Of a stretch of DNA of 64,000 nucleotides, positions 32,341 to 44,300 are shown piece by piece. Each line of letters opens with the position of its first letter. Positions within the stretch are counted from its first letter, which is position 1. The notes under the pieces are model-generated. The model did no database searches and was not told the DNA's origin. It was given only the letters and a program-made list of their open reading frames with translations. Position numbers and translations under genes: made by a program. This DNA comes from Elephas maximus indicus (Eukaryota; Chordata; Mammalia; Proboscidea; Elephantidae), in the NCBI RefSeq assembly GCF_024166365.1, contig NC_064821.1:54711093-54775092 (forward strand). Direction: 5' to 3'.

Positions 32341-32524
32341 AGGAGCCCTGGTGGCGCGGTGGTTAAGCAATTGGCTGCTAACCAAAAGGTTGGCGATTCG
32401 AACCTACCCAGTGGCGATCTGTTCGCATAAAGATTACAGCCTAGAAAACACTATGGGGCAGTTCTGCTCTGTGACATGGTGTCACTGTGAGTCGAAAATC
32501 GACTTGACAGTACCTAACAACAAG
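32341..32524 (+). mobile_element. AfroSINE type B
   Basis: GGAGCCCTGGTGGCGCGGTG head and GACAGTACCTAACAACAAGG tail. A short gap occurs before the CGATCTG block. Confidence 0.85.
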
Positions 32525-32559
32525 GCATTGGGTTACCTGGCTTATATGGGCAGTTTTAC

Positions 32560-32700
32560 TTAAGCCCCACAACAATGCACTAAACTAGGTTCTATTATGA
32601 TTCCCACTTTACAGATGTAGAAACTGAGGCTCAGAGCGGTGGAGTGATTTGCCTCCCCTCCCCCATGCGGGCTGCAGAGCCAAGCCTCCTTGGCCTTCAG
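32560..32700 (-). mobile_element. MIR, reverse
   Basis: CCCACTTTACAGATGTAGAA and CTGAGGCTCAGAGCGG. Confidence 0.75.
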
Positions 32701-32949
32701 GAGACACTGCTGCTTGCTGTGTACAAATGGGTGATTAAGAGTGTCTTGCAGGTGATGGATTAAACTTTAAAGGAGAGAAAACACCAGTGGAAGGAAAGTG
32801 GCTGTTCAGCAGATGCACGAGGGGCTCATGTTCTCTGTTCCTGGGCTCCAGGAATTGTGGAATGTTTCCCAGTTACCAACAGATGAGCCAACTCCATTCC
32901 CAAACCTAACAAGGAAGCAAGGGAAAGTCCCTAGTGCCGTACAGGGAAG

Positions 32950-33170
32950 AGCCACGTAAGCATGTCCAACATTATGTTAAATGCTCTGTCCACATGAGCT
33001 CGGAATTCTCACAACAGTCCTCTGAGGGAGATACTGCTTTTTATTATACCATTTTTATAGCTCAGCTGAAATAACTTGCCCAAGGTCATCCAACCAAGAA
33101 GTGGTAGAGCTAGGATTTGAACCTACGGCCTCCTAACTCCAGAGCTAGAACTTTTAACCCTGACCCAACA
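32950..33170 (-). mobile_element. MIR, reverse
   Basis: CTCACAACAGTCCTCTGAGG, CTTGCCCAAGGTCATCC and AGCTAGGATTTGAACCTACG. Confidence 0.8.
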
Positions 33171-33474
33171 ATGTCTCCGTTGCATTAGGACTCTGCCATG
33201 TTGACCCATCTGACCAGGTGAGGCATGCCTGGCTGAGGTCTAGCGTGGCCGGGCTCAAGTCTTGCTAGATGAGTGGGCAGAGAATTCCTGGGGCACAACA
33301 GGGAGAGAGTCTTGGTGGAGAAATAAGTTAGTCCCTTCTACTTCTCCCTGGTCCTCTCCTGGCCTGGTTCTCAGCTGTGGTTCTTCCAATCCTTTGTTGA
33401 CCTTCTGTCTCCTCCCACCCCCCAAACCCCCTTCTGTGCAACCTTATGCTCAGCAGACTCTTGAGGGTCCACAG
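33171..33474. other. No recognised gene or repeat
   Basis: Nothing assigned. Confidence 0.35.
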
Positions 33475-33660
33475 TCTGGACCAGGGTTTCTTAGGCTTCA
33501 GAGAGCAGGATTCCTTGGGGAGCTTGCCAAGCCCAGATCCTGAGCCTCACCCAAGATTCAGATTCTTTCAGTTCGTCTTGGGGCCCAAGACTCTGCGTAT
33601 TTTGCAAACCTCACCCTACCTTCTCAAGTGGTACTAATGCAGGGGCCCTTGGAAAACAGC
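33475..33660 (+). mobile_element. MER5-like (hAT) DNA transposon relic
   Basis: CTTGGGGAGCTTGCCAAGCC, GATTCAGATTCTTTCAG and GTACTAATGCAGGGGCCC follow the order of a MER5-type nonautonomous element. Confidence 0.6.
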
Positions 33661-33758
33661 AGAGATGTTTCAAGTTATTAAATCCTCCACTTCCTGACCC
33701 GCATTTGCTGCTCAGTCTGCTGCCGCCACCTCCCTTTGCAGCCTCGTATTGTTTAATC

Positions 33759-34098
33759 ACGGGGATGTCGGTCGTCAGTGGTAGAACCGTGTGGGAGATC
33801 CAGACAAGCTTATTCCTGGCCAGTGCACCTCGTGCGCAGCCACCACCCATTTGCCAGTGGAGACCTACATGCTGCTCTGATGCCGAACAGGTTTCAGTGG
33901 AGCTTGCAGACTAAGATGGACTAGGAAGAAAGGCCTGGTAATCTGCTTCTGAAAGTCAGCCACTGAAAACTCTTATGGATCACAACAGTCTGATGCACAG
34001 CTGATCATGGGGCTAGCGCAGGACCAGGCACCATTTCTTTCCATTGTGCATGGGGTCGCCACGAGTCAGGGGCCAACTTGACAGCAGCTAGCAACAAC
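33759..34098 (+). mobile_element. tRNA-Gly-headed SINE with perfect target duplication
   Basis: A damaged tRNA-Gly head (GTCGTCAGTGGTAGAACCG), then the RTE 5'-like middle (GAACAGGTTTCAGTGGAGCT, CAGACTAAGATGGACTAGGA), then the RTE 3'-like end. ATTGTTTAATC occurs at 33748-33758 and 34099-34109. Confidence 0.9.
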
Positions 34099-34109
34099 AT
34101 TGTTTAATC

Positions 34110-34250
34110 CTCATGCCAATGCCTTGAGATAATACTAGTGGTGTTCCTGTTGTACAGATGAGGAAGCAAGGCTCAGAAAGATGAAGCAACTTGCTTAAGG
34201 CCACTGACTGTAACCACCTTGCTCTACTGCCTCTGCTGAATTACTAGTGT
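34110..34250 (-). mobile_element. MIR, reverse
   Basis: TACAGATGAGGAAGCAAGGC and CAACTTGCTTAAGGCCACT. The SINE just upstream landed at its edge. Confidence 0.7.
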
Positions 34251-34618
34251 GGATCCACCATGTGCGATGCCTGGTGTTTCCCTGAGAATCTCTGGTAGGC
34301 TGAGAGGAAGGACTGTGAGTATCGCATTTTCATCAGCACATTGTATCTGTAGAGTGGAGGGGAAGGAGACATGTAACCTGGTGGGGAGGCCAGGAAGCCT
34401 TGGCAACCAGAATACTCCCTGCCTCATCTCCATGGGCTTTTAGCCCTGCTGTGAACAGCTGACATCAGTAGTCAGAACAAATCACACCCATTCGGTTCAA
34501 CTTTAAATGCTAAGACGTAGATAATAACATGGAATGACTCAAGGATCATTCTTTAGGAAGATTGATTCCCTCTGCAACCCCGGGCAGGTCTCATAACCTC
34601 CCGGTAAAAACCCTCTAA
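34251..34618. other. No recognised gene or repeat
   Basis: Nothing assigned. Confidence 0.35.
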
Positions 34619-34755
34619 GATCCCTGGGTGGCACAGATGGTTTGCACTTGACTGCTAACCAAAAGGTTGGTGGTTTGAACCCACCCAGTAGAGTTGCAGA
34701 CGAAAGGCCTGGTGATTTGGTTCCATAAAGATTGCAGCCAAGAAAACCCATCTGG
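34619..34755 (+). mobile_element. AfroSINE type C, 3'-truncated
   Basis: GATCCCTGGGTGGCACAGAT through GATTGCAGCCAAGAAAACCC. The last 60 bases or so are missing. Confidence 0.75.
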
Positions 34756-34830
34756 AAAGAGGGGTCAAAAGAGCAGACTGAGGAATCCCACCCCTGTGGG
34801 CAGTGGCCCGTCGTGCTGCAGAGAGGGTTA

Positions 34831-35035
34831 AAGTCCCTGGATGGCACAAACGGTTAATAGCTTAACTACTAGATGAAAAGTTGAAGGTTCAAACCCACCC
34901 AGAGGTGCCTCGGAAGACAGGCCAGGCGATATGCTTCTGAACGGTCACAGCCTTGTGCACCCTGTGGAACACAGTTCTACTCTGCACATATGGGGATGCT
35001 GTGAGCTGGAATTGACTTGACAGCAACCAGCAACG
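34831..35035 (+). mobile_element. AfroSINE type C
   Basis: AAGTCCCTGGATGGCACAAA to TGACTTGACAGCAACCAGC. Confidence 0.85.
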
Positions 35036-35040
35036 GCAAT

Positions 35041-35860
35041 CCCGTGACCCAGCATTTCCACCCCTGGGAATTTATTGGGAAAAAGGAAATTATCTGTTTA
35101 TGCAAAGACTGCATAAACATGTTCATAGCAGCTTAATGCATAATAGTCCAGACTAGAAAACAGCCCAGGTGTCTGTCGCAGGTGAACGGATAAACAAACT
35201 GTCACCTAGCCACACCATGGACTACTTGTTGTTATTAGTTGCCATCTCGTCAGCTCCGACTCATGGTGACCCCACGTATAACACAATGAAACGTCGCCTG
35301 GTCCTGTGCCTTCTTCATGATCGTTGTTCTTTGAGTGGTTGTTTCCGCTATTGTGTCAATCCATCCCTTGGAAGGCTTCTCTCGATTTCCCTGACGCTCC
35401 GTTTTACCAACCATGATGTGCTTTTCTGACGCTTGTTCTTTCCTGATGCTGTGTCCAAAGTAAGTGAGCCAAGGCCTCGCCATCCTTGCTTCTAAGGAGC
35501 ATTCTGGCTGTATTTCTACATACATAGGCTACTCCTCAGCAATAAAAAGGAACAGATTACTGTTACACCTAATACCATGGATAACAAAAGAAATTAGACA
35601 TACAAGTATATACTTATATGAACTTCTAGTACAGGCAAAACTAACCTATAGTGGCAGAAAGCAGAGCAGTGGCTGCCCGGTATGGGGGATGGTGGAGGTT
35701 AACTGGAAATGTCTGGAGAACACGAGGGTGCTTTCTAGGGTGATGGAAATATCATATCTTGGTCTGGGTGGTGGTCACATGGATATATTTGGTTGTCAAA
35801 ACTCGTCAGGCTGTACGCTTAAGAGCTGTGCATTTTACTATATGTAAATTATACCTCAAG
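35041..35860 (+). mobile_element. Old L1M 3' end, split by RTE fragment
   Basis: 35041-35225 (CATGTTCATAGCAGCTTAAT, GGTGAACGGATAAACAAACT) resumes at 35519-35860 (ACTCCTCAGCAATAAAAAGG, AGGGTGATGGAAATATCATA, TATGTAAATTATACCTCAAG). Confidence 0.85.
35226..35518 (-). mobile_element. RTE LINE 3' fragment, reverse
   Basis: TTGTTATTAGTTGCCATCTC tail to TTCTAAGGAGCATTCTGGCT. 5'-truncated within the C-terminal coding part. Confidence 0.85.
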
Positions 35861-36005
35861 TAATCAAATAGGTAAATGAGCAGATGCTTCCACCCCAGCC
35901 TTGGCAACTCAGAGGCAGCAGGTCTTGGGTGGGGCTTCGGGGCATCTCAATTTTCAACAAACCCCATAGGCAGTGCTGGTTCCCAGCCTGGGGTGGAGTG
36001 GGCAT

Positions 36006-36210
36006 CAACCAAAAACCGAACATGTTGCAGTCAAGTCCATTCCAACTCATGGTGACCCCGTGTATTACAGAGTAGAACTGCTCCATAGTGTTTTTTGACT
36101 ATAATCTTTATGGAAGCAGATCGCCAGGTCTTTCTTCCACAACTCCATTGGGTGGGTTCAAACTGCTGACCTTTAGGTTAGTAGCCAAGAGCAAACTGTG
36201 AACCACCAGG
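36006..36210 (-). mobile_element. AfroSINE type C-like, reverse
   Basis: AAAAACCGAACATGTTGCAG tail to GTGAACCACCAGGCCC head. Confidence 0.85.
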
Positions 36211-36549
36211 CCCTAATTGCCAAAGTCTCTTCTGGCCAGGATGCTGGAGTCTTTGAAGATACTGAGGCTCACTTAAACTTTTAGTCTCTTTTTAAGCGTA
36301 ACCCTAGCTGGAGTTCAAGTCTGGCCCCAGGCAATGTCCTGATAATCAACAAGCCCCTCACTAAGCTGTGGACAGAGTACCCTCAGTCCCCAGGCAGTCC
36401 TGGCCACGTGCTGGGCATCACAGAGCCCGCTGTGCTGGGAAAGAGGGCAGGACCCCGCGCTGGCCTGCAGGTACTTGCCAGGCACTGGCAGAACTAGACA
36501 GACCCTCTTTGGGTTCTGTCCCCAGGCCACCCTCCAGATAATAATGATT
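36211..36549. other. No recognised gene or repeat
   Basis: Nothing assigned. Confidence 0.35.
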
Positions 36550-36820
36550 CAGGCCATATATTAAGGATTTATTGTGTTACAGACACTCTACTGGTTGTTT
36601 TACGTACATTTTTAATTCTATCCGAGAATGCATTGTACAGTTCTTAGAAGCTCAGGCTCAGAGTCCCCACATCTCCACAACTGGCTGTGTGTCTTTATGT
36701 AAGTGACTTAATAAGCACTCGGAGCCTCAGCTCCTCATTGTAAAATGGAGAAGATGGTAATAATTCTTTCCTCATAGTGCCTTAAACATGAGACACACTT
36801 AGTAAATGTTGTCTGTTATT
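36550..36820 (+). mobile_element. MIR element(s)
   Basis: 36655-36820 is forward MIR (TGTGTGTCTTTATGTAAGTG, CCTCATTGTAAAATGGAGAA). 36550-36650 may be a second, reversed worn copy. Confidence 0.65.
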
Positions 36821-36852
36821 ATCTAATTTAATGTTTGTAAAAACCCTGTAAG

Positions 36853-37062
36853 GTCTCTGGGTGGCACAAATGGTTTGCACTTGATTACCAACCAAAAGGT
36901 TGGCAGTTTGAACCCACCCAATGGAGTTGCAGAAGAAAGGCCTGGAGATCTCCTTCCATAAAGATTACAGCCAAGAAAACCCTATGAAGTTCAGTTCTAC
37001 TCTCTAACACACAGGATCACCATGAATCAGAACTGACTTGATGGCAATGGGTTTGGTTTTTT
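36853..37062 (+). mobile_element. AfroSINE type C
   Basis: GGTCTCTGGGTGGCACAAAT to GATGGCAATGGGTTTGG. Confidence 0.85.
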
Positions 37063-37090
37063 GTTTTCTAACAGCCCTATGGGTTAGGTA

Positions 37091-37261
37091 GGAGCCCTGG
37101 TGGTGCAGTGGTTAAGAGCTCAGGGTGCTAACCAAAAGGCCAACAGTTCGAATCCACCAGCTGCTTCTTGGAAACCCTATGGGGCAGTTCTGCTCTGTCC
37201 CATAGGGTTGCTATGAGTCTGAATCAACTCGACTGACACAGGTTTGGTTTTTGTTAAGCTT
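37091..37261 (+). mobile_element. AfroSINE type A
   Basis: Flanked by TATGGGTTAGGTA (37078-37090) and TATGGGTTACGTA (37262-37274). Confidence 0.9.
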
Positions 37262-37274
37262 TATGGGTTACGTA

Positions 37275-37484
37275 AGGAGCCCTGGTGGCACAATGGTTAA
37301 GCGCTTGGCTGCTAACTGAAAAGTTGACGATTCGAACCCACCCAGCAACTCCACAGGAGAAAGACCTAGTGATCTGCTCCCGTAAAGATTACAGCCTAGA
37401 AAACACTATGGGGCAGTTCTACCTCTCCTATAGGGTCGCTATGAGTAGGAATCGATGGCAACGAGTTTGGTTATGGTTTTTGAT
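37275..37484 (+). mobile_element. AfroSINE type B
   Basis: Flanked by TATGGGTTACGTA (37262-37274) and TATGGGTTAGGTG (37485-37497). Confidence 0.9.
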
Positions 37485-37739
37485 TATGGGTTAGGTGTAA
37501 TTCTTATCCCCATTTTACAGGGCAAAAACTGAGGCTTAGACAGGTCAAGACTTTTGCCCAAAGTCACACAGCTAGAAGCTGGAGGAGCTAGAGTTGAAAC
37601 TGGGTGTACCTAACTCCTGGCTCTTTTCACTACACCAATTGCCACTGCCTTCATGGGTGGGGGTCACCGTAGAAGACCTCCGTGTTCTGAAATGAGAATC
37701 TATTGTTGGTTAAGTGAGAGATCCACCCTTCTTCAGGAA

Positions 37740-38195
37740 GGCTATGTGTGGTGGTTACAAAAAAAAAAAAAAAAAAAAGTGGGTTCCAATCCCACCTCTA
37801 CCAGCTGAGGAACTTTGGACAAGTTACTTAAATGCCCAGTGCCTCAGTTTCCTCATCTGTAAAATGAGGGTGCTAATACCTACCCTAGGTCCCTGGGCAG
37901 TGCAGACAATTTGCACTCAACTACTAACTGAAAGATTGACGATTTGAACCCACCCAGTGGCACTGTGGGAGAAGGTCCTGGTGATCTGCTTCTGTAGAGA
38001 TGACAGCCAAGAAAACCCTGTGGAGCTCTGTTCTAGTCTGTAACACGTGAGGTCACCTTGAGTCAAAATCGACGTGACAGCAACAGGTTTTTTGGTTTTA
38101 ATCCGTACCCTAAGAGGCTAGGTGAGGACTAGATGAGCCACTGGGTGTAAGGCACACAGAAGGCTGTAGTACTTGTCAGCTCTTATTTAATGCCA
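37740..38195 (+). mobile_element. MIR split by a SINE
   Basis: 37780-37887 (CCAATCCCACCTCTACCAGC, CTCAGTTTCCTCATCTGTAA) continues at 38098-38195 (CTAGGTGAGGACTAGATGAG). A run of about 20 A (37760-37779) sits inside the MIR. Confidence 0.8.
37888..38095 (+). mobile_element. AfroSINE type C
   Basis: AGGTCCCTGGGCAGTGCAGA to GACAGCAACAGGTTTTTTGG. TACCCTA occurs on both sides (about 37880 and 38105). Confidence 0.85.
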
Positions 38196-38799
38196 TCTGC
38201 AAGGTCACGCCTCTCTCCTGGTTGGGGACTCAGCTGGGCGGATTCCAGGCTGTGGTAGGATAGGAAGTTGTCTTCACGCCTTCGAGGAAGTGACAGGACG
38301 ATCTCCAGGGTGGCCAGTGGTAACAGGTGTAGCAAAAAGCCTTTTTGAACCCTGTCCAGTGAATCTGAAGGTCTGTTATTAAGTCATCTCCTGGACTGTC
38401 TCATTTTAAAAGCTCAAAGCCTTGTTCCCAGGCTCTGTTTTCTAACCATCTTGTTTTACTCTCTATCGGGAGAGATTTGGGGTGACAGTTAGTGTCTAAA
38501 TGAAGGATGGCTTCCCATTGCGCTGACCCTGCTCTAGACCCAAGGGTGGAGCTGCAGCAGGTACTTGGCCAGACAGGGCTCAAGGTAAACAAACTGCCCT
38601 TTTGTTTATTTTGTTTGTTTACTTTCTGCCTGTGTCTGGGGAACCACAGTGTTGGTTTCTCAAGCTGCTCTGTTTCCTGTGGGTTTCAAAAAGAAATAAA
38701 AAGCAAGCCATCAAACTGTAGCATCCAGCCGCCTGCATGAAACCCCATGAAGGCTGGTTTGTAAATGTAAAATGTGTGACCACGTTGGCTTGAAAGCTG
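38196..38799. other. No recognised gene or repeat
   Basis: Nothing assigned. Confidence 0.4.
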
Positions 38800-39040
38800 A
38801 ATGGCAGCACAGGATAGAGCATCACACCCGGGGTCAAATCCCTGATCTCTTTCTTCACAGCTGTGTGATCTTGAGACTGTGTCACTCCTCCTCTCTGAGC
38901 CTCAGTTTCCTCATCCATAAAATGGGCATAATTATGACACACACCTCATACGATATTGTGAGGTCAAGCAGTCAAGGTCTCAGCTCAGTGCCTGGCACAT
39001 GATACATGCTCAATAAATTCTAGTTAACATGATTATCATC
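38800..39040 (+). mobile_element. MIR element
   Basis: CCTCAGTTTCCTCATCCATA, GTGCCTGGCACATGATACAT and GCTCAATAAATTCTAG. Confidence 0.85.
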
Positions 39041-39079
39041 ATGCCAGGACCACTCTGAGTTAAACTCTCCAACTCATGG

Positions 39080-39265
39080 GGCTCTCACTGATTGCTGTGT
39101 GACCTTAGACAAATTGCTTCACTCCTCTGAATTTCAATTTGCAAAACTGAGACTGCGTGTTCCTTATATGAAGGATTGTCCTAAGGATTAAATTAAGGGA
39201 GATAACTACCGAAGGAACTTAGCACAAAGCTTAGCACATTCTTACAAGTGCAAGAGACGGTAGCT
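39080..39265 (+). mobile_element. MIR element
   Basis: GCTGTGTGACCTTAGACAAA, GGATTAAATTAAGGGAGATA and CAAAGCTTAGCACATTCTTA. Confidence 0.75.
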
Positions 39266-39824
39266 ATTGTGCTGATGTGATGCCAGGGACGCATGGCCCT
39301 GACCCCCAGGGAGTGGAACAGATCATAAGTGCCCTGAAGTGTCCTTGAGCTGAACTGCGATGGCGGTGGGTACCAGGTGTGGCCCCAGGAGGGGTATGGA
39401 AGGTGCTACTTGGAGTGATAAAGAGGACAGGTGGGAAGGACTAGAGAAGGAAGGTGCTAGGTGTCCAAAGATGAAAGCACGTTCAGCTGGTGGCACTGAG
39501 GGGTGAGGCTGTGCCACAGCAGAGCTCACAGAAGGGTCGACTGCTTCCGAAGCTGAGTGGCCCTGCAGCAGCTTCCCTGATGAGTTTGTTTATGGACTCA
39601 TGTCTGGAGATAAGTGGTTTATATCAACACTCTTTGGGAAGATACGATATACGGATGTTACCAAAATGGATTCAGAACGCAAAGGTGTAATTTGCCAAAA
39701 ATCACATGAAAAGGTAGTTATTCCCAAACAGCAGAATTCTTTGTTTTAGAGAAGCATTCACTAGGAAATTCTTTCAGTGTCAAGCATCACTCTGCATCTA
39801 AGTGCTATTTGCTTTACAGAAGAT
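39266..39824. other. No recognised gene or repeat
   Basis: Nothing assigned. Confidence 0.35.
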
Positions 39825-39950
39825 GACGGTGTGGTGCAGTGGTAAAAAATGTGGTCACAGGAGCCAGGTCATGGACCCCACCTGCCCTGAGGTGGAACCC
39901 AGCTCTGCCTAGCACCAGCTCGGAGCCTCCGTTTCCTCATCTGTATAATT
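39825..39950 (+). mobile_element. MIR element, 3' part cut by RTE
   Basis: GACGGTGTGGTGCAGTGGTA and CCTCCGTTTCCTCATCTGTA, ending abruptly at the RTE fragment. Confidence 0.7.
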
Positions 39951-39952
39951 AT

Positions 39953-40150
39953 TGTTGTTGTCTGTTGCTGTTCAATCAGCTGTGACTCACGGCAGCCTTA
40001 GGTATAGCAGAACAAAACGTTGCCGGTCCTGTACCATCATTATGCTCATTGGTATGTTTGAGGCCATTGCTGCAGCTTCTGTGTCAGTCCATCTCACTGA
40101 GGGTTTCCCTCACCTTTGCTGACCCTCTGCTTTGCCAACCATGATGTCTA
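39953..40150 (-). mobile_element. RTE LINE 3' fragment, reverse
   Basis: TTGTTGTTGTCTGTTGCTGT tail through CTTTGCCAACCATGATGTC. It abuts a forward RTE fragment at its truncated end. Confidence 0.85.
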
Positions 40151-40154
40151 AGGA

Positions 40155-40530
40155 CTAAGGTGCACCTGACCTAAGCCATGGTATTTTCATTTGCTTCACA
40201 TGCATACAAATAAGGAAGACCCAAGAAGAATTGATGCTTTTGAATTATGGTGTTGGCGAAGAATATTGAATATACCGTGTGCTGTCAGAAAAATGAACAA
40301 ATCTGTCTTGGAAGAAGTACAGCCAGAATGCTCCTTGGAAGTAAGGATGGTGAGACTTCGTAAGGCAGCAAAAAAGAGGAAGACTGTCAATGAGATGGAT
40401 TGACACAGTGGCTGCAATAATGGGCTCAAACGTAACAACGATTGCAAGGATGGCATAGGACCAGGTGGTGTTTTGTTCTGTTGTACATAAGGTTGCCATG
40501 AGTCAGAACTGACTTGACAGTACCTAACAA
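40155..40530 (+). mobile_element. RTE LINE 3' fragment
   Basis: AAGGTGCACCTGACCTAAGC starts in the C-terminal coding part, and GACAGTACCTAACAACATCC is the tail. A remnant frame contains FELWCWRRILNIP, as in the full-length copy, and it lacks a block of about 40 bases after 40360. Confidence 0.85.
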
Positions 40531-40536
40531 CATCCC

Positions 40537-40585
40537 CCCAAAAACCCATTGCCGTCAAGTTGATTCTGGCTTGTAGCAACCCTTT
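40537..40585 (-). mobile_element. AfroSINE 3' fragment, reverse
   Basis: AAAACCCATTGCCGTCAAGT to GTAGCAACCC, tail part only. Confidence 0.6.
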
Positions 40586-41007
40586 ACTTACTCTTAAATT
40601 GACCTTTCTGTTAAGAAATGATGGCAATAGTAGTGCAGAAGAGGCAGGGTCTTTTTAACACCCTTTCTTTGGTGGAAGAGAAAGGCCACAACCCAAAGTC
40701 AGTCCTTAGAAGTTTGGGGAATTTTGCTGGTCTGTGAAAGCCCCAGTCTAGGGAATGCTGGTTTAATCTCTTTTTATGGACAAGGCCTTAGTGTCATCTT
40801 CAAATAACTGTGGAGGTCAGTTTTCAGCTCAGCCTCAGACATGGAGGGTCTGCAGCCCATGGCCATCCTCTCGCCACTCTGCTCATATCTGTTAGGAGGC
40901 CCTATAGAGGACTCCAAGTGCAAAGAATGATGCCCCGCCCCTGGAGGATCCCAAGTGAGGTCTCCAACTTCAGGGAGGTCAACTCCACGGCAGTAGTGAA
41001 GGGCTCT
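40586..41007. other. No recognised gene or repeat
   Basis: Nothing assigned. Confidence 0.35.
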
Positions 41008-41385
41008 GTCTTAGTTTCTTAGTCAGGGTTCTCTAAGAAACAGCCAGTGGTATGTACACATATATATGTATATATTTATATTTGTATTCATGTATATAGA
41101 GAGAGAGCAAGAGAGGGAGAGAGATTGATTTACTTCAAGGAATTTGCTCACATGATAGTGAGGGGCTGGCAAGTCCAAAATCCATAGATCAGGCAACAGG
41201 CTGGAGACTCCTGCTAGCTCACATGATTGTAGGGGGCTGGTGAGTCCAAAATTCATAGGTCAGATGACAGACAGACCGGAGGCTGCTGTAAGCTTGTGTC
41301 CAAGATCTGTAGGTCTGGTAATGGTAAAAGGTCAGAGTTAAGACAGAGTTCTGTCAAAATATCTATTTATATTCTGGAGGCAGAC

Positions 41386-44300
41386 ATAACAGACACGTGG
41401 TGGGGTGTGGGGGCTTGCGTGTTGCTGTGATGCTGGAAGCTATGCCACCAGTATTCAAATACGACTAGGGTCACCCATGGAGGACAGGTTTCAGCTGAGC
41501 TTCCAGACTAAGACGGACTAGGAAGAAGGACCCAGCAGTCTACTTCTGAAAAGCATTAGCCAGTGAAAACCTTATGAATAGCAGCAGAACACTGTCTGAT
41601 ATAGTGCTAGAAGATGAGCCCCCCAGGTTGGAAGGCACTCAAAAGATGACTGGGGAAGAGCTGCCTCCTCAAAGTGGAGTCAACCTTAATGACCTGGGTG
41701 GAGTAAAACTTTCAGGACCTTCATTTGCTGATATGGTGCAACTCAAAATGAGAAGAAACAGCTGCAAACATCCATTAATACTCGGAACCTGGAATGTACG
41801 AAGTATGAATCTAGGAAAATTGGAAATCGTCAGAAATGAAATGGAACACATAAACATCAATATCCTAGGCATTAGGGAGCTGAAATGGACTGGTATTTGG
41901 CCATTTAGAATCAGACAATCATATAGTCTACTATGCTGGAAAAGACAACTTAAAGAGGAATGGTGTTGCATTCATCGTCAAAGAGAACGTTTCAAGATCT
42001 ATTCTGAAGTACAATGCTGTCAGTGATAGAATAATATCTATACACCTACAAAAAACACCAGTTAATACGACTATTATTCAAATTTACGCACCAACCGCTA
42101 GGGCCAAAGATGAAGAAATAGAATATTTTTATCAGCTGCTGCAGTCTGAAATTGATCGAACATGCAAACAAGATGCATTGATAATTACTGGCGATTGGAA
42201 TGTGAAAGTTGAAAACAAAGAAGAAGGATCAGTAGTTGGAAAATATGGCCTTGGTGATAGAAAAAATGCCGGAGATCGAATGATAGACTTTTGCAAGACC
42301 AACGACTTCTTCATTGCAAATACATAACTTTTTTCACCAACATAAACAGCAGCTATACACATTTTTTTTTTTATACACATGGACCTCGCCAGATGGAACA
42401 CACAGAAATCAAATTGACTACATCTGTGGAAAGAGACGATGGAAAAGCTCAATATCATCAGTCAGAACAAGACCAGGGGCCGACTGTGGAACAGACCATC
42501 AGTTGCTCACATGCAAGTTCAAGCTGCAACTGAAGAAAATCAGAGCAAGTCCACGAAGCCAAAATATGACCTTGAGTATATCCCACCTGAATTTACAAAC
42601 CATCTCAAGAATAGATTTGACGCAGTGAACACTAGTGACCGAAGACCAGACAAGTTGTGGAATGACATCAAGGACATCATCTATGAAGAAAGCAAGAGGT
42701 CACTGATAAGACAGGAAAGAGAGAAAAGACCAAGATGGATGTCAGAGGAGACTCTGAAACTTTCAAACGCCGAGCAGTTAAAGCAAAAGGAAGAATCAAT
42801 GAAGTAAAAGAACTGAACAGAAGATTTCAAAGGGCGTCTTGAGAAGACAAAGTATTATAATGACATGTGCAAAGAGCTGGAGATGGAAAACCAAAAGGGA
42901 AGAATATGCTCGGCGTTTCTCAAGCTGAAAGAACTGAAGAAAAAATTTAAGCCTCGAGTTGCAATAGTGAAGGATTCTATGGGGAAAATGTTAAACGACG
43001 CAGGAAGCATCAAAAGATGATGGAAGGGATACACAGAGTCATTATACCCAAAAGAATTAGTCGATGTTCAACCATTTCAAGAGGTGGCATATGATCAGGA
43101 ACAGATGGTACTGAAGGAAGAAGTCCAAACTGCTCTGAAGGCACTGGCGAAAAACAAGGCTCCAGGAATTGATGGAATAACAATTGAGATGTTTCAACAA
43201 ACAGATGCAGCGCTGGACGTGCTCACTCGTCTATGCCAAGAAATATGGAAGACAGCTTCCTGGCCAACTGACTGGAGGAGATCCAAATTTATGCCTATTC
43301 CCAAGAAAGGTGATCCAACCAAATGTGGAAATTATAGAACAATATCATTAATATCACACACAAGCAAAATTTTGCTGAAGATCATTCAAAAACAGCTGCA
43401 GCAATATATCAACGGGAAACTGCCAGAAATTCAGGCCGGTTTTAGAAGAGGACGTGGAACCAGGGATATCATTGCTGATGTCAGATGGATCCTGGCTGAA
43501 AACAGAGAATACCAGAAGGATGTTTTACCTGTGTTTTATTGACTATGCAAAGGCATTTGACTATGTGGATCATAACAAATGATGGATAAGATTGCGAAGA
43601 ATGGGAATTCCAGAACACTTAATTGTGCTCATGAGGAACCTTTACATAGATCAAGAGGCAGTTATTTGGACAGAACAAGGGGATACTGATTGGTTTAAAG
43701 TCAGGAAAGGTGTGCGTCAGGGTTGTATTCTTTCACCGTACCTATTCACTCTGTATGCTGAGCAAATAATACAAGAAGCTGGACTATGTGAAGAAGAACG
43801 GGGCATCAAGACTGGAGGAAGACTCATTAACAACCTGTGTTATGCAGATGACACAACCTTGCTTGCTGAAAGTGAAGAGGACTTGAAGCACTTACTGATG
43901 AAGATCAAAGACCACAGCCTTCATTATGGATTGCACCTCAACATAAAGAAAACAAAAATCCTCACAGCTGGACCAATGAGCAACATCATGATAAACGGAG
44001 AAAAGATTGAAGTTGTCAAGGATTTCATTTTACTTGGATCCACAATCAACAGCCATGGAAGCAGCAGTCAAGAAATCAAAAGATGCATTGCATTGGGTAA
44101 ATGTGCTGCAAAGGACCTCTTTAAAGTGTTGAAGAGCAAAGATGTCACCTTGAAGACTAAGGTGCACCTGACCCAAGCCATGGTATTTTCAATCGCATCA
44201 TATGCAAGTGAAAGCTGGACAATGAATAAGGAAGACCGAAGAAGAGTTGATGCCTTTGAATTGTGGTGTTGGCGAAGAATATTGAATATACCACGGACTG

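Larger units (their letters stand above)
36821..37650 (-). mobile_element. MIR, reverse, split by three SINEs
   Basis: MIR parts at 36821-36852, 37071-37090 and 37486-37650 (ATCCCCATTTTACAGGGCAA, AAAGTCACACAGCTAGAAGC) are in register on either side of three consecutive forward SINEs. Confidence 0.75.
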
